Shown here: piece by piece, positions 1 to 7,232 of the stretch
Layout: every line of letters begins with the position of its first letter
Numbering within the stretch: position 1 is the first letter of the stretch
Source: Runella sp. SP2
GTDB taxonomy: Bacteria > Bacteroidota > Bacteroidia > Cytophagales > Spirosomataceae
Direction of reading: 5' to 3'
DNA length: 64,000 bases
NCBI RefSeq assembly: GCF_003711225.1
Contig: NZ_CP031030.1
Coordinates: forward strand, 1,922,001-1,986,000
Notes under the pieces: model-generated
Databases searched by the model: none
What the model saw: the letters and a program-made list of their open reading frames with translations, nothing else
Told to the model about the DNA's origin: nothing
Translations under genes and position numbers: made by a program

Positions 1-1123
1 CGGAGGTAAGCACTTCAGTAGCTTCGGCACCTGCGGCGTAGTTGAGCGAAATGAAGTCTTGAAACCAATACGGCGTAGCAGGAACAGTTCCTGCGTTGGA
101 GGTACTGTAGCCCCACTGAATGTCCCAACTCGCTTTGCGAGGTTCGGCGCTTACCAATTTGGCCGTTTCGAGCGACAAGAAAGAGAAGTTATAATCGACG
201 TTTTTAGGTACGTCAATTGTCTGAATGGTGGTTTCTCCAATGCGCGCGAACTGTACTTTATAGCCTTCTCCGTTGCGGTTTACTTTTACTTTGTACCACT
301 GATTTTTGGCTTTACTTCCTTCAAAACTAACCAAATACACTTTGTTTTGGGATTCAGTAGCCGATACTTCAGCAAAGGATGTTTTGGTTAAATCACCATC
401 CCAATAGTCACACAAAGCCAACGAACCTTCGGCACCTGGCGCGAAGTTTAAGTCAGGAACAGAGGCGGTGTCAGCTAAGGTGACGGCCGTAATGTCCGTT
501 TTCGCCGTCGCAGCAGCGGATGTTTGATAGCTGTGATTGAGAATAACGCGAAACTGCCCACCTTGATAAAACCCTAAATTCCAACTTTTACGGGCTGAAA
601 GGGTGGTAGCGTTGGCACTGAGGTCGATGTAAACATTGTTTGCGTAATTGGATTCGGCCGTTTTTCCCTCGGCCGTTAGCTGGCTACCCGTGGAGGTAAT
701 GGCGGCAAAGCTCAGTTTCAGTTCGGTGTTTAAGCCCATCAAAACGGGTGTTCCTACCGACGTGATTTTGAGCGCTAAGCTTTCGTCACCGTTCAAAAAC
801 ACATTGGCTTTCTTTTTTACTTTGATTGTAACCCCTGACTGCCCCGCTGGGATGGTTGCCGAAATGACATTATTGCTTGCCGCAGGTTCAGTCGTAAATT
901 CTTTGTCGTACGTCAAAAGTGATGGTGTGAGTTGGACGCTTACAGGAATAGCTACATCGGCAGCGCGGCTAAGTGCAATTTGAATACTTGCTTCGTCTCC
1001 TTCGAGTCCTTGGGCGGTGGTGGTAAACGAGGCGAGGTTATCGGGTAATTCTACCTTTTGTTCGCAGGCAGTAAAAGCCCAAATGCTGGTGGTAACGAAT
1101 AAGGTGCAGAGTATTTTTTTCAT
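1..1123 (-). CDS. HmuY-family heme-binding lipoprotein (3' end outside window)
   Basis: I read this open frame directly from the minus strand; it starts at ATG 1123-1121 and runs off the window edge, so the C-terminus is missing. The N-terminus is a lipoprotein signal (MKKILCTLF... then FTAC), placing it on the outer membrane surface. Residues after about 180 carry the HmuY hallmark SARKSWNLGFYQGGQFRV and later ASWDIQW. HmuY proteins bind heme and hand it to a TonB-dependent receptor; the receptor gene lies just upstream at 1260-3539 on the same strand. The region between residues 30 and 130 looks like a beta-sandwich of the Calx-beta kind, so the protein is larger than classical HmuY. Family call is firm; heme as ligand is inferred from family and neighbours. 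Confidence 0.82.
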   Translation of the reverse strand, partial: MKKILCTLFVTTSIWAFTACEQKVELPDNLASFTTTAQGLEGDEASIQIALSRAADVAIPVSVQLTPSLLTYDKEFTTEPAASNNVISATIPAGQSGVTIKVKKKANVFLNGDESLALKITSVGTPVLMGLNTELKLSFAAITSTGSQLTAEGKTAESNYANNVYIDLSANATTLSARKSWNLGFYQGGQFRVILNHSYQTSAAATAKTDITAVTLADTASVPDLNFAPGAEGSLALCDYWDGDLTKTSFAEVSATESQNKVYLVSFEGSKAKNQWYKVKVNRNGEGYKVQFARIGETTIQTIDVPKNVDYNFSFLSLETAKLVSAEPRKASWDIQWGYSTSNAGTVPATPYWFQDFISLNYAAGAEATEVLTS

Positions 1124-1156
1124 TTTGATAAAAGTTGATTTATTGTTTTGGTTGGA

Positions 1157-1233
1157 GTCAGACGATAGTCAGACTCCAGATTAGTGGACTATTGTGAGAG
1201 TGTAATGTAAAGTGGGTCTGACTATCGTCTGAC
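1157..1233. repeat. Pair of inverted repeats between receptor and HmuY genes
   Basis: An 18-bp stretch at 1157-1174 is the exact reverse complement of 1216-1233, so the two could pair over a 41-base spacer. Each half can also fold on itself (GGAGTC with GACTCC; GGGTC with GACCC). A third related piece follows at about 1243-1254. The position, just after the receptor stop codon read on the plus map and before the HmuY start, suggests a processing or attenuation structure that could set different levels for the two genes. Confidence 0.6.
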
Positions 1234-1259
1234 CCGCACTCGTATCGTCAGACCCGAAC

Positions 1260-3539
1260 TCATTTAGACAATTGGGCGGTTAGGCCCACAAAAAAAGACC
1301 TACCATACGCCATGGGAACTGCCCCCCCTGAGCTATGTCCTGCGCCTGTATTGGCGGCCGAGTTGGCCAAGCGAGTGACGTTGAAGAGGTTTTTTACCCC
1401 TCCCACAAGCGTATAGTTTTTAAAAAAGATTTTGTTTATTGTAACATCGGCCATGTGAAAAGCGGCCGTTTCGGCAAGCTTAGCGATTGTACCATTTTCG
1501 GTACTAACTGCCTGATAGGTGGGTAGTTTGCCCGTGAATTTGTAATAAAAACTTAGACTGGTTCCTATTTGGGGAATCGTATAACGGAGGTTGGTATTGA
1601 CCTCGTTGGACCAAACAAAATCTGGAGACGAAACCGATTCTGAAACGCTGTTGTAACGGCCAATGTGTGAGAAGCCAAGACTACCTTGCAAGTTCTTCCA
1701 GAAAAGCGTGTTGTTGAACGTGAACCCTGTCGTTTTGAAGGTATCAATGTTCAGATAAGTCGAGATCGCTGGATTGGTTGGGTCAGTGCCAATCGAAATG
1801 AGGTTGTTGAAGTGATTGTAAAAACCACCCAACGTGCTGTTGAGCCGCAAGGCAGGTTTCTCAATCGCTTGGTAAGACAAAAAGGCATTGAAACTATTTG
1901 AATCTTCCGCTTTTAAGTTGGTGTTACCTCTAATAGAATGACTTGCGTCAAAAAAAGTAAAGTACAATTCGCGCAGTGCGGGAGAACGAAACCCTCGGGC
2001 GTAGGCCAACCGCAAGTCAAGACCATCGGCCAAAATGAACTTGGTATTGATGGACGGAATGACGGGCGGGGCATCGTACACGGAGTTTTTGAGAAACCGA
2101 AGTCCTGGACGAACGTTGATTCTTTTGCCAATTTTAAACTCAGACGAAGCAAAATAAGCAAACTCGTTGATGTGTGGCGTGCCCTGAATGCGCTCTCCCG
2201 CGCTGGAATTGAGGTTCATTTCAAACCCATGTTGGAGCGAAACGTGGCTCGAAAACCGATGCTGAGCAGTGAGTCGGGCAAAGGTAGTTTTGAACGTTGA
2301 CTTATCCTGTGACCCATTCAGGTTGAGGGTACGTCGCTCGCGAACAAGGTCATAGTCAGTGGTTTCGGTTTGGCGACTGTAATCCGTAAACGATACAGCA
2401 GCGGTAAGACCTGTTTTGTCATTGACTTGATACTCACCTTGCGCCTGATGAAACCAACGGTGAGTGATATAAAACTGGTCAGTGGCCGACAGGTTTTTGG
2501 TTTGGGTATTGATGTAAGTATCACCCAGGCTTTTGAGGGTTTCGGACGTACCATTGAAACGATACCAAACGTTTACTTTTTGAGTTCGGTAGGCGATACC
2601 CGCCGTTGAAAGGTACTGCTCTTTAGGTAGCCATTCTTTTTTACGGCCTGTGTTGGCTCCTTGCCATCCGCCAAAGAAGTTGCGCGAAAAATTACCAGAT
2701 ACCTGCCAGCCTTTCTTTTGCCAAGCCACGCCCAAAAATTCATTGTGCGTACCCTCACCCGCAAAGGGTTGGTATTCGCGCCCCGTCGTTTCTTCTTGCA
2801 CACGGGCGGTTAGGGTCAGATTGGCTTTTTCATCTCCTTTTTTGGTGATAATATTGATGACCCCCGCCAGTGCATCTGATCCGTAAGAAACAGACATGGG
2901 GCCTTCGACAATCTCAATTCGGTCGATGATGTTGATGTCGATCTGTCCCAAACTCTCGCGGGTAGAACCACGGTCAATCATCGGGACACCGTCCAATAAA
3001 ATTTTGACATTTTGTCCCGACATTCCCATCAGTTGTACGTCGGTCGTTCCCAATGTCAGGTCGTTAGAAAAACGCATTCCGAGTTCAGTATTCAGCACGC
3101 TCTGAATGTTGGTAGCACCACGCAGGCGAATTTGTTCGTTAGAAATAGTACGGATTTGATACACCGAATTGCGTACCGACTGTGGGCCAAATTGCCCCGT
3201 CACCACTACAGCATCCAGTTGATTCGCAGAAGGAGTCAGCAAAATTTCTCCTAATGAAATGGAAGCACCTTCCACATTCACTTCTTTTTGAACCGTGGCA
3301 AAACCCACAAAGCGAATACTAATCGTATGTTTTCCTTGGGGTAGTGCAAGCTCAAATTGCCCTTTGGCATCCGTCACAATTCCCCAAGAAGAAGAAGGTA
3401 TGACAACGGTAGCGCCAGCGATAGACCCAGAGGCATCTTTGACCGTACCAAACACTTTTACTTTGGGAGTTTGACAAAATGCTGACACCTTTACCCACCA
3501 AAAAAGCCCAACTAATAGGTATTTCATGGAGTTCATCAT
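1260..3539 (-). CDS. TonB-dependent outer-membrane receptor, probable heme receptor
   Basis: About 759 residues. The start chosen is ATG 3539-3537, which overlaps the stop of the preceding PepSY gene in an ATGATG arrangement; the longer frame would read through that gene. After a signal peptide ending near SAFCQ comes a carboxypeptidase-regulatory-like domain (VFGTVKDASGSIAGATVV), then the plug domain (LLDGVPMIDRG, IEIVEGPMSVSYGSDALAG, INIITKKG) and a barrel ending in an aromatic-rich strand (GRSFFVGLTAQLSK). A segment FRSPALRELY followed by GNTNLKAE resembles the FRAP/NPxL box of heme receptors. With HmuY next door, heme import across the outer membrane is the best reading; other metal chelates are possible. 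Confidence 0.85.
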   Translation of the reverse strand: MMNSMKYLLVGLFWWVKVSAFCQTPKVKVFGTVKDASGSIAGATVVIPSSSWGIVTDAKGQFELALPQGKHTISIRFVGFATVQKEVNVEGASISLGEILLTPSANQLDAVVVTGQFGPQSVRNSVYQIRTISNEQIRLRGATNIQSVLNTELGMRFSNDLTLGTTDVQLMGMSGQNVKILLDGVPMIDRGSTRESLGQIDINIIDRIEIVEGPMSVSYGSDALAGVINIITKKGDEKANLTLTARVQEETTGREYQPFAGEGTHNEFLGVAWQKKGWQVSGNFSRNFFGGWQGANTGRKKEWLPKEQYLSTAGIAYRTQKVNVWYRFNGTSETLKSLGDTYINTQTKNLSATDQFYITHRWFHQAQGEYQVNDKTGLTAAVSFTDYSRQTETTDYDLVRERRTLNLNGSQDKSTFKTTFARLTAQHRFSSHVSLQHGFEMNLNSSAGERIQGTPHINEFAYFASSEFKIGKRINVRPGLRFLKNSVYDAPPVIPSINTKFILADGLDLRLAYARGFRSPALRELYFTFFDASHSIRGNTNLKAEDSNSFNAFLSYQAIEKPALRLNSTLGGFYNHFNNLISIGTDPTNPAISTYLNIDTFKTTGFTFNNTLFWKNLQGSLGFSHIGRYNSVSESVSSPDFVWSNEVNTNLRYTIPQIGTSLSFYYKFTGKLPTYQAVSTENGTIAKLAETAAFHMADVTINKIFFKNYTLVGGVKNLFNVTRLANSAANTGAGHSSGGAVPMAYGRSFFVGLTAQLSK

Positions 3540-4105
3540 TTGAATGAAAGTAAAACGACAAAAAGAAGGATAGGCGCAAAACCAGCGGCAATGAGCCATT
3601 TCCCACGCCCACCGAGCCCATGTTTACCTTTTAGGATAAAAAGCCCCGTCAACGTTATCAAAATGAGCAAAATGGCAAAGACGTCAGAGGCCCATTTCCA
3701 ACCGTGGAGGCTATTGCGGTGAATGGCGTTGACTTCATAAAAAAGCGGGCGCTTAGAAATGTGCTCGTACAGTCCTTTTCGAGTTGTGAAATTGAGGTGA
3801 AAAGAGGCGTCTTTGTAATAAATTTTGAGCTGGTCTTTGGTGGGAGAGTCCACGTATTTTTGGCGACCTTCTCCCACCATTTCAGCAAACTCAGCAATTT
3901 CTTTCTCGCCAATTTTGCCCATCTGGTAGTTGGGAGGAATGACCAACTCACGTTTTGTCAATATAAAATCAGGATTCCAATCATCGACGTGATTCAGCGC
4001 AATGCCTGACAAACAATAGACAATAATCAAAGCCGAAAAAAAATAACCTAAATCACGGTGTGTGGCGATGTTGAGCCTCCGAAGTGCCTTTTTTGACCAG
4101 TCCAT
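3536..4105 (-). CDS. PepSY-associated membrane protein
   Basis: 189 residues. One membrane segment lies near residues 20-38, two more near 140-160 and 170-187, with a periplasmic stretch between them. The N-terminus (RRLNIATHRDLGYFFSALIIVYCLSGIALNH) and the HRNSLHGWKWASD segment before the last membrane helices are the pattern of PepSY-associated TM proteins found with siderophore and heme receptors. Some relatives act as ferric-chelate reductases using histidines in the membrane; that activity here is inference. The gene overlaps the receptor start by four bases and follows the chelatase lipoprotein by 6 bases, so the three are almost surely one transcript. Confidence 0.8.
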   Translation of the reverse strand: MDWSKKALRRLNIATHRDLGYFFSALIIVYCLSGIALNHVDDWNPDFILTKRELVIPPNYQMGKIGEKEIAEFAEMVGEGRQKYVDSPTKDQLKIYYKDASFHLNFTTRKGLYEHISKRPLFYEVNAIHRNSLHGWKWASDVFAILLILITLTGLFILKGKHGLGGRGKWLIAAGFAPILLFVVLLSFK

Positions 4106-4111
4106 CGTCGC

Positions 4112-5050
4112 TTAGCTTTTTTTGATTTTACCCACAAACTCGTTGGCGACTGCAATTACCCAATGCTGAATGTCAGGGTCGGGGAGGATGGCATCTGGCT
4201 TGTAAGAAACCTTTTTTTCACTGTTAGCCACTTTTTCGATGCCACCTCCGATGATTTTAAGCTGAAAGTCTTCGTCGTGTGCAACCAACACAGGAATGAC
4301 GACGGCCTTCTCTTTTTTCTTTAAGACTTCATTTACTGCCTTGGTAGTTTCGGCAGGATTGTAGTGGGCAATGTGCCCGCACCAGCCGTGGCTGTGTTCG
4401 CTGATGCCAATTTCTTGTTTTACGTGCGTGGCAACTTGGTTAAACAACTCCGTCCATTCTTTGTCGTAGGTTTCGTCGCCGTAGCCAATCAACACAAGTC
4501 CTTCGTGGGGAGCGTCCTTTGAAAGCTCTTTTGCCCTGCGCAATACGTTTCTTTTTAATACGTCGGTAAAGTCTAAGTTAGGGGTAATGTGGATGGATGC
4601 TTTGGGAACGTAGCGCTCAATCTTCTCCAGTTTCAGGGCTTCCATGGAGGCTTTATCCTCTTTTTGTCCCATGATAGTCGGCAGGTCTTCAAAAGTATGC
4701 GGGCTCACAGTTAAGAAAATTGGAACCACGACCACGTCCGTAAAGCCTTCTTTATCAAACTCTTTGAGACGCGTCGCAATCGAAGGTTCTGTATATTCCA
4801 TGAAGGCCGTTTTAATGCCTTTTACGTCTCCAGATGCCAATACAGAATCAGTTACATTTTTTTCTAAACGCACCAATTCATTGCGCCAAGTCTCCGAACG
4901 AGAGCCGTGATTGACCAACAATACCCCAATTTTTTTTTCAGAAGTAGTGGTTTCATTTGATTCTTTGTCGCCGCTGGTTGAACAGGCTTGAAGAAAGAGT
5001 ACCAGTGCCGCAATGACACCAAATGTCCATGAAAGAGGAAATGATTTCAT
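4112..5050 (-). CDS. CbiX-like chelatase lipoprotein
   Basis: 312 residues. A lipobox (LFLQAC) near residue 23 shows export and lipid anchoring. The mature part begins with IGVLLVNHGSRSETW, the conserved start of sirohydrochlorin cobalto/ferrochelatases (CbiX/SirB), with the active-site-type histidine, and continues for two chelatase-like halves (second half around VLIGYGDETYDKEWTELF and the metal-ligand-like HSHGWCGHIAHYNP). Classical CbiX is cytoplasmic and inserts metal into a tetrapyrrole; an exported version inside a heme-uptake operon suggests work on heme outside the cytoplasm (removal of iron, or holding heme). The function is inferred; the chelatase fold and the lipoprotein signal are visible. 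Confidence 0.78.
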   Translation of the reverse strand: MKSFPLSWTFGVIAALVLFLQACSTSGDKESNETTTSEKKIGVLLVNHGSRSETWRNELVRLEKNVTDSVLASGDVKGIKTAFMEYTEPSIATRLKEFDKEGFTDVVVVPIFLTVSPHTFEDLPTIMGQKEDKASMEALKLEKIERYVPKASIHITPNLDFTDVLKRNVLRRAKELSKDAPHEGLVLIGYGDETYDKEWTELFNQVATHVKQEIGISEHSHGWCGHIAHYNPAETTKAVNEVLKKKEKAVVIPVLVAHDEDFQLKIIGGGIEKVANSEKKVSYKPDAILPDPDIQHWVIAVANEFVGKIKKS

Positions 5051-5093
5051 TTTATATTAATTTAAACTAATTATAAATAATGAAGCAAAAAAA

Positions 5094-5576
5094 TTAATTC
5101 ACATTCTTGGCAATTCGGTTTTTGCAAAGTTCCTCAGTACAATGGCCGTAAAGTACCAAGGAGTGAGAAGCAATGTCGGTAGAAAACCATTCACTGACGG
5201 TTTTTTCGATGGTATGAATCCGTGGGTCGCAAAACTCTTTGACAAAACCACAATCCAAACAAAGAATATGGTCGTGCTGGCCGCTACCGACGGTTCGTTC
5301 GTAGTGAGAGGCGGCTTGTCCGCCAAACTGATGTTTTTTAATAAGCCCAGCTTCTACAAATAATTCTAAGGTATTGTAAACCGTCGCCATACTCAGGTGA
5401 AAACCCTTTTGAATGAGGGTTTCCCGTAATTCACTGGCATCAAAGTGATGGTGATCGTTTTTTGCATAGATTTCCTCTAAAATGGTGTAACGCTCTTGGG
5501 TACGACGATACCCTTTTACTTCTAAAAATTGATTAAGACGGAGCGTAACTGCTTCAATGTGAGGATTCTTGTTCAT
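5094..5576 (-). CDS. fur: Fur-family metal-dependent transcriptional regulator
   Basis: About 160 residues from ATG 5576; a longer frame to 5645 would run through the operator described below, so the inner start is preferred. A winged helix-turn-helix (RRTQERYTILEEI... LSMATVYNTLELFVEAGLI) is followed by the dimer domain with GQHDHILCLDCG and a second Cys pair (GHCTEELC), giving the structural zinc site. The residue before the HDH motif segment is Glu (SHYERT), as in Fur, not the Asp used by PerR. It lies 43 bases upstream of the heme-uptake genes on the same strand and probably controls them and itself. Fur is favoured over PerR or Zur, but family members are hard to separate by eye. Confidence 0.82.
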   Translation of the reverse strand: MNKNPHIEAVTLRLNQFLEVKGYRRTQERYTILEEIYAKNDHHHFDASELRETLIQKGFHLSMATVYNTLELFVEAGLIKKHQFGGQAASHYERTVGSGQHDHILCLDCGFVKEFCDPRIHTIEKTVSEWFSTDIASHSLVLYGHCTEELCKNRIAKNVN

Positions 5577-5620
5577 CTTGTGCAAGGCTTGCTTTGAGCT
5601 TACTATGACAGTAATTTTAT

Positions 5621-5674
5621 TTAGAATAATTCTAATTTTTTGCAAACATACATATTTGTTTAGAATAAATCCAA
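5621..5674 (-). promoter_or_regulatory. Two Fur/Per-type operator boxes upstream of fur
   Basis: 5621-5635 is a perfect 7-1-7 inverted repeat, TTAGAAT-A-ATTCTAA, the geometry of Fur/PerR boxes (PerR consensus TTATAATNATTATAA). 5660-5674 (TTAGAATAAATCCAA) is a weaker second copy with the same left half. They lie 45-100 bases upstream of the regulator start, so autoregulation is likely. Confidence 0.65.
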
Positions 5675-5722
5675 ATTAAAATCGAAGAATTGATAACTGA
5701 TTTTTGTCAGTATGTTTTAAAA

Positions 5723-6319
5723 CTAACGAAGACCATCCAGAAAGGCTTGGTATTCGTCGGGCGTATCAAGGTCGATGCTGCCAGCTTCAAACTGGAGGAT
5801 ATGCGCTTCGTCGAGGTGGTTCATCAGTACAGGCTTGGCACCTTTGTCGCCTTTGAGATTTAAAAGTTCTTCAAAAAGTGTCCGATCAAATAAAGTAGGC
5901 ACGCCTAGTTGCTCGCCATATTTACAAGCAATGAGCCGTGGTTTTTTGGTGTTATAAATTTCGACCATCCGTTCTAACAACGAAACCGAAAGGTAAGGCT
6001 GGTCGCAGACAAGAATGATGACGGCTTCAATTTCTTTGTAAGTCATATAGACGCCCGCAAGCCCCATTTTAACCGACGACGACATGCCTTCGTGCCACAT
6101 CGGGTTGTCGATGACGGTGAGAGGTAAATCAACAATTTCGGGGGCAATTTGCGGTTTATTGGCACCAATGACCATCACCACGGGGTAGCAGTCGGTAGCG
6201 AGGGCGATTTCAGCGGTGCGATGGATTAGGCTCTTGCCCTCAATTTGGAGCAATTGTTTAGGAGAACCCATTCGTTTTGATTCTCCTGCGGCGAGGATAA
6301 TAATACCTATTTTATTCAA
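5723..6319 (-). CDS. MobA/MocA-like nucleotidyltransferase
   Basis: 198 residues, the usual length for the MocA/MobA-like NTP transferase family. The N-terminus has the nucleotide-binding signature IIILAAGESKRMGSPKQLL, and VCDQPYLS is the metal-binding loop. Family members transfer CMP or GMP to molybdopterin, or guide related nucleotidyl transfers to small phospholipid-like or sugar substrates. No molybdenum cofactor genes are in view, so the substrate is open. It starts 12 bases after the truA stop codon on the same strand and is probably co-transcribed with it. Confidence 0.8.
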   Translation of the reverse strand: MNKIGIIILAAGESKRMGSPKQLLQIEGKSLIHRTAEIALATDCYPVVMVIGANKPQIAPEIVDLPLTVIDNPMWHEGMSSSVKMGLAGVYMTYKEIEAVIILVCDQPYLSVSLLERMVEIYNTKKPRLIACKYGEQLGVPTLFDRTLFEELLNLKGDKGAKPVLMNHLDEAHILQFEAGSIDLDTPDEYQAFLDGLR

Positions 6320-6331
6320 GGGAAGTATAAG

Positions 6332-7081
6332 TTAGTTCAAAAGTTCGTTCCATTCGTAGCCTACTTCGGTCAGAAAAAGCCCGCAAGCAGGAGCCTGAGC
6401 GGCGGCGTTTTTACGGTTCTTGGAAATAATAATTTGCTCAAATTGTTCAATATTCATTCGGCCACGCCCTACTTCAAGGAGTGTTCCTACGATGGCCCGC
6501 ACCATGCCACGTAAAAAGCGATTGGCTTTGATGTGAAAAGTGATGCCCAAGGCGGTTGGTTCCCAGTAGGCAAAAGCAATCTGGCAAATGAATGTCTTTA
6601 CGTCGGTGTGAATTTTGCTAAAGCATTCAAAATCTTCGTATTGTAAAAGAAGCTTTGCCGCTTCGTTCATTTTTTGGACATCCAAAATGGGCCGATAAGT
6701 ATGTGCCAAATCCACCAAAAATGGATTGCGCTGATACACGATTCGGTACTGATAACAACGGTGCGTCGCCGCAAACCTCGAATGAACTTCGTCTTTGACC
6801 AAGGTGAGGTTTTTAACCGCAATGGAGTTGGGCAAGATACTGTTGATGCCGTGGATAAGTCGGTCGGGGGCGGGGAGGGGCTCGGCCACGTCAAAGTGGG
6901 CAAATTGTTGTTCGGCATGAACGCCCGCATCGGTGCGGCTGCTACCTATAATTTCAAGTGGCTGCCGCAAAATAACCCCAAACGCCCGTTCGAGTTCTTC
7001 CTGAATGGTGGGAGCATTGGGTTGCTTTTGCCACCCGTGAAAGTCTGTCCCTCGGTAACTAAGTTCCAAAAAATAACGCAT
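6332..7081 (-). CDS. truA: tRNA pseudouridine synthase A
   Basis: 249 residues, normal length. The catalytic aspartate sits in SSRTDAGVHA (D51), followed by the RRNA-binding TruA core (RFAATHRCYQYRI, NRFLRGMVRAIVGTLLEVGRG). The enzyme makes pseudouridine at positions 38-40 of tRNA anticodon stems. The start ATG 7081 is directly downstream of a promoter element at 7086-7093, leaving essentially no leader. The MobA-like gene follows 12 bases later. Confidence 0.95.
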   Translation of the reverse strand: MRYFLELSYRGTDFHGWQKQPNAPTIQEELERAFGVILRQPLEIIGSSRTDAGVHAEQQFAHFDVAEPLPAPDRLIHGINSILPNSIAVKNLTLVKDEVHSRFAATHRCYQYRIVYQRNPFLVDLAHTYRPILDVQKMNEAAKLLLQYEDFECFSKIHTDVKTFICQIAFAYWEPTALGITFHIKANRFLRGMVRAIVGTLLEVGRGRMNIEQFEQIIISKNRKNAAAQAPACGLFLTEVGYEWNELLN

Positions 7082-7085
7082 GGCG

Positions 7086-7093
7086 CAAAGATA
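7086..7093 (-). promoter_or_regulatory. -7 promoter element of truA
   Basis: On the minus strand this reads TATCTTTG, a perfect match to the Bacteroidota -7 element TAnnTTTG. Its last base is four bases from the truA ATG, so transcription would start at or within a few bases of the start codon. Confidence 0.55.
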
Positions 7094-7163
7094 AAGCGAT
7101 TTCGGTTATAGAAAGGAGCTATTGTCAAAACGAATGTTTGTTTAAACTTTCGGAAAGTTGGCG

Positions 7164-7171
7164 TAACTTTG
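7164..7171 (+). promoter_or_regulatory. -7 promoter element of the PPIase operon
   Basis: TAACTTTG matches TAnnTTTG. A TTTG lies at 7137-7140, 23 bases upstream, slightly further than the usual 19-21. The isomerase start is at 7233. Confidence 0.45.
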
Positions 7172-7232
7172 CAAACTTCACAATAAATGAAGCGTGATTA
7201 GTGTTTAATTTAATGAACCAAAAGAAGTTCAA

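Noticed and set aside
5577..5645. Extended N-terminus of the Fur protein
   Set aside because: It would translate the operator palindrome and adds residues without Fur-family similarity.
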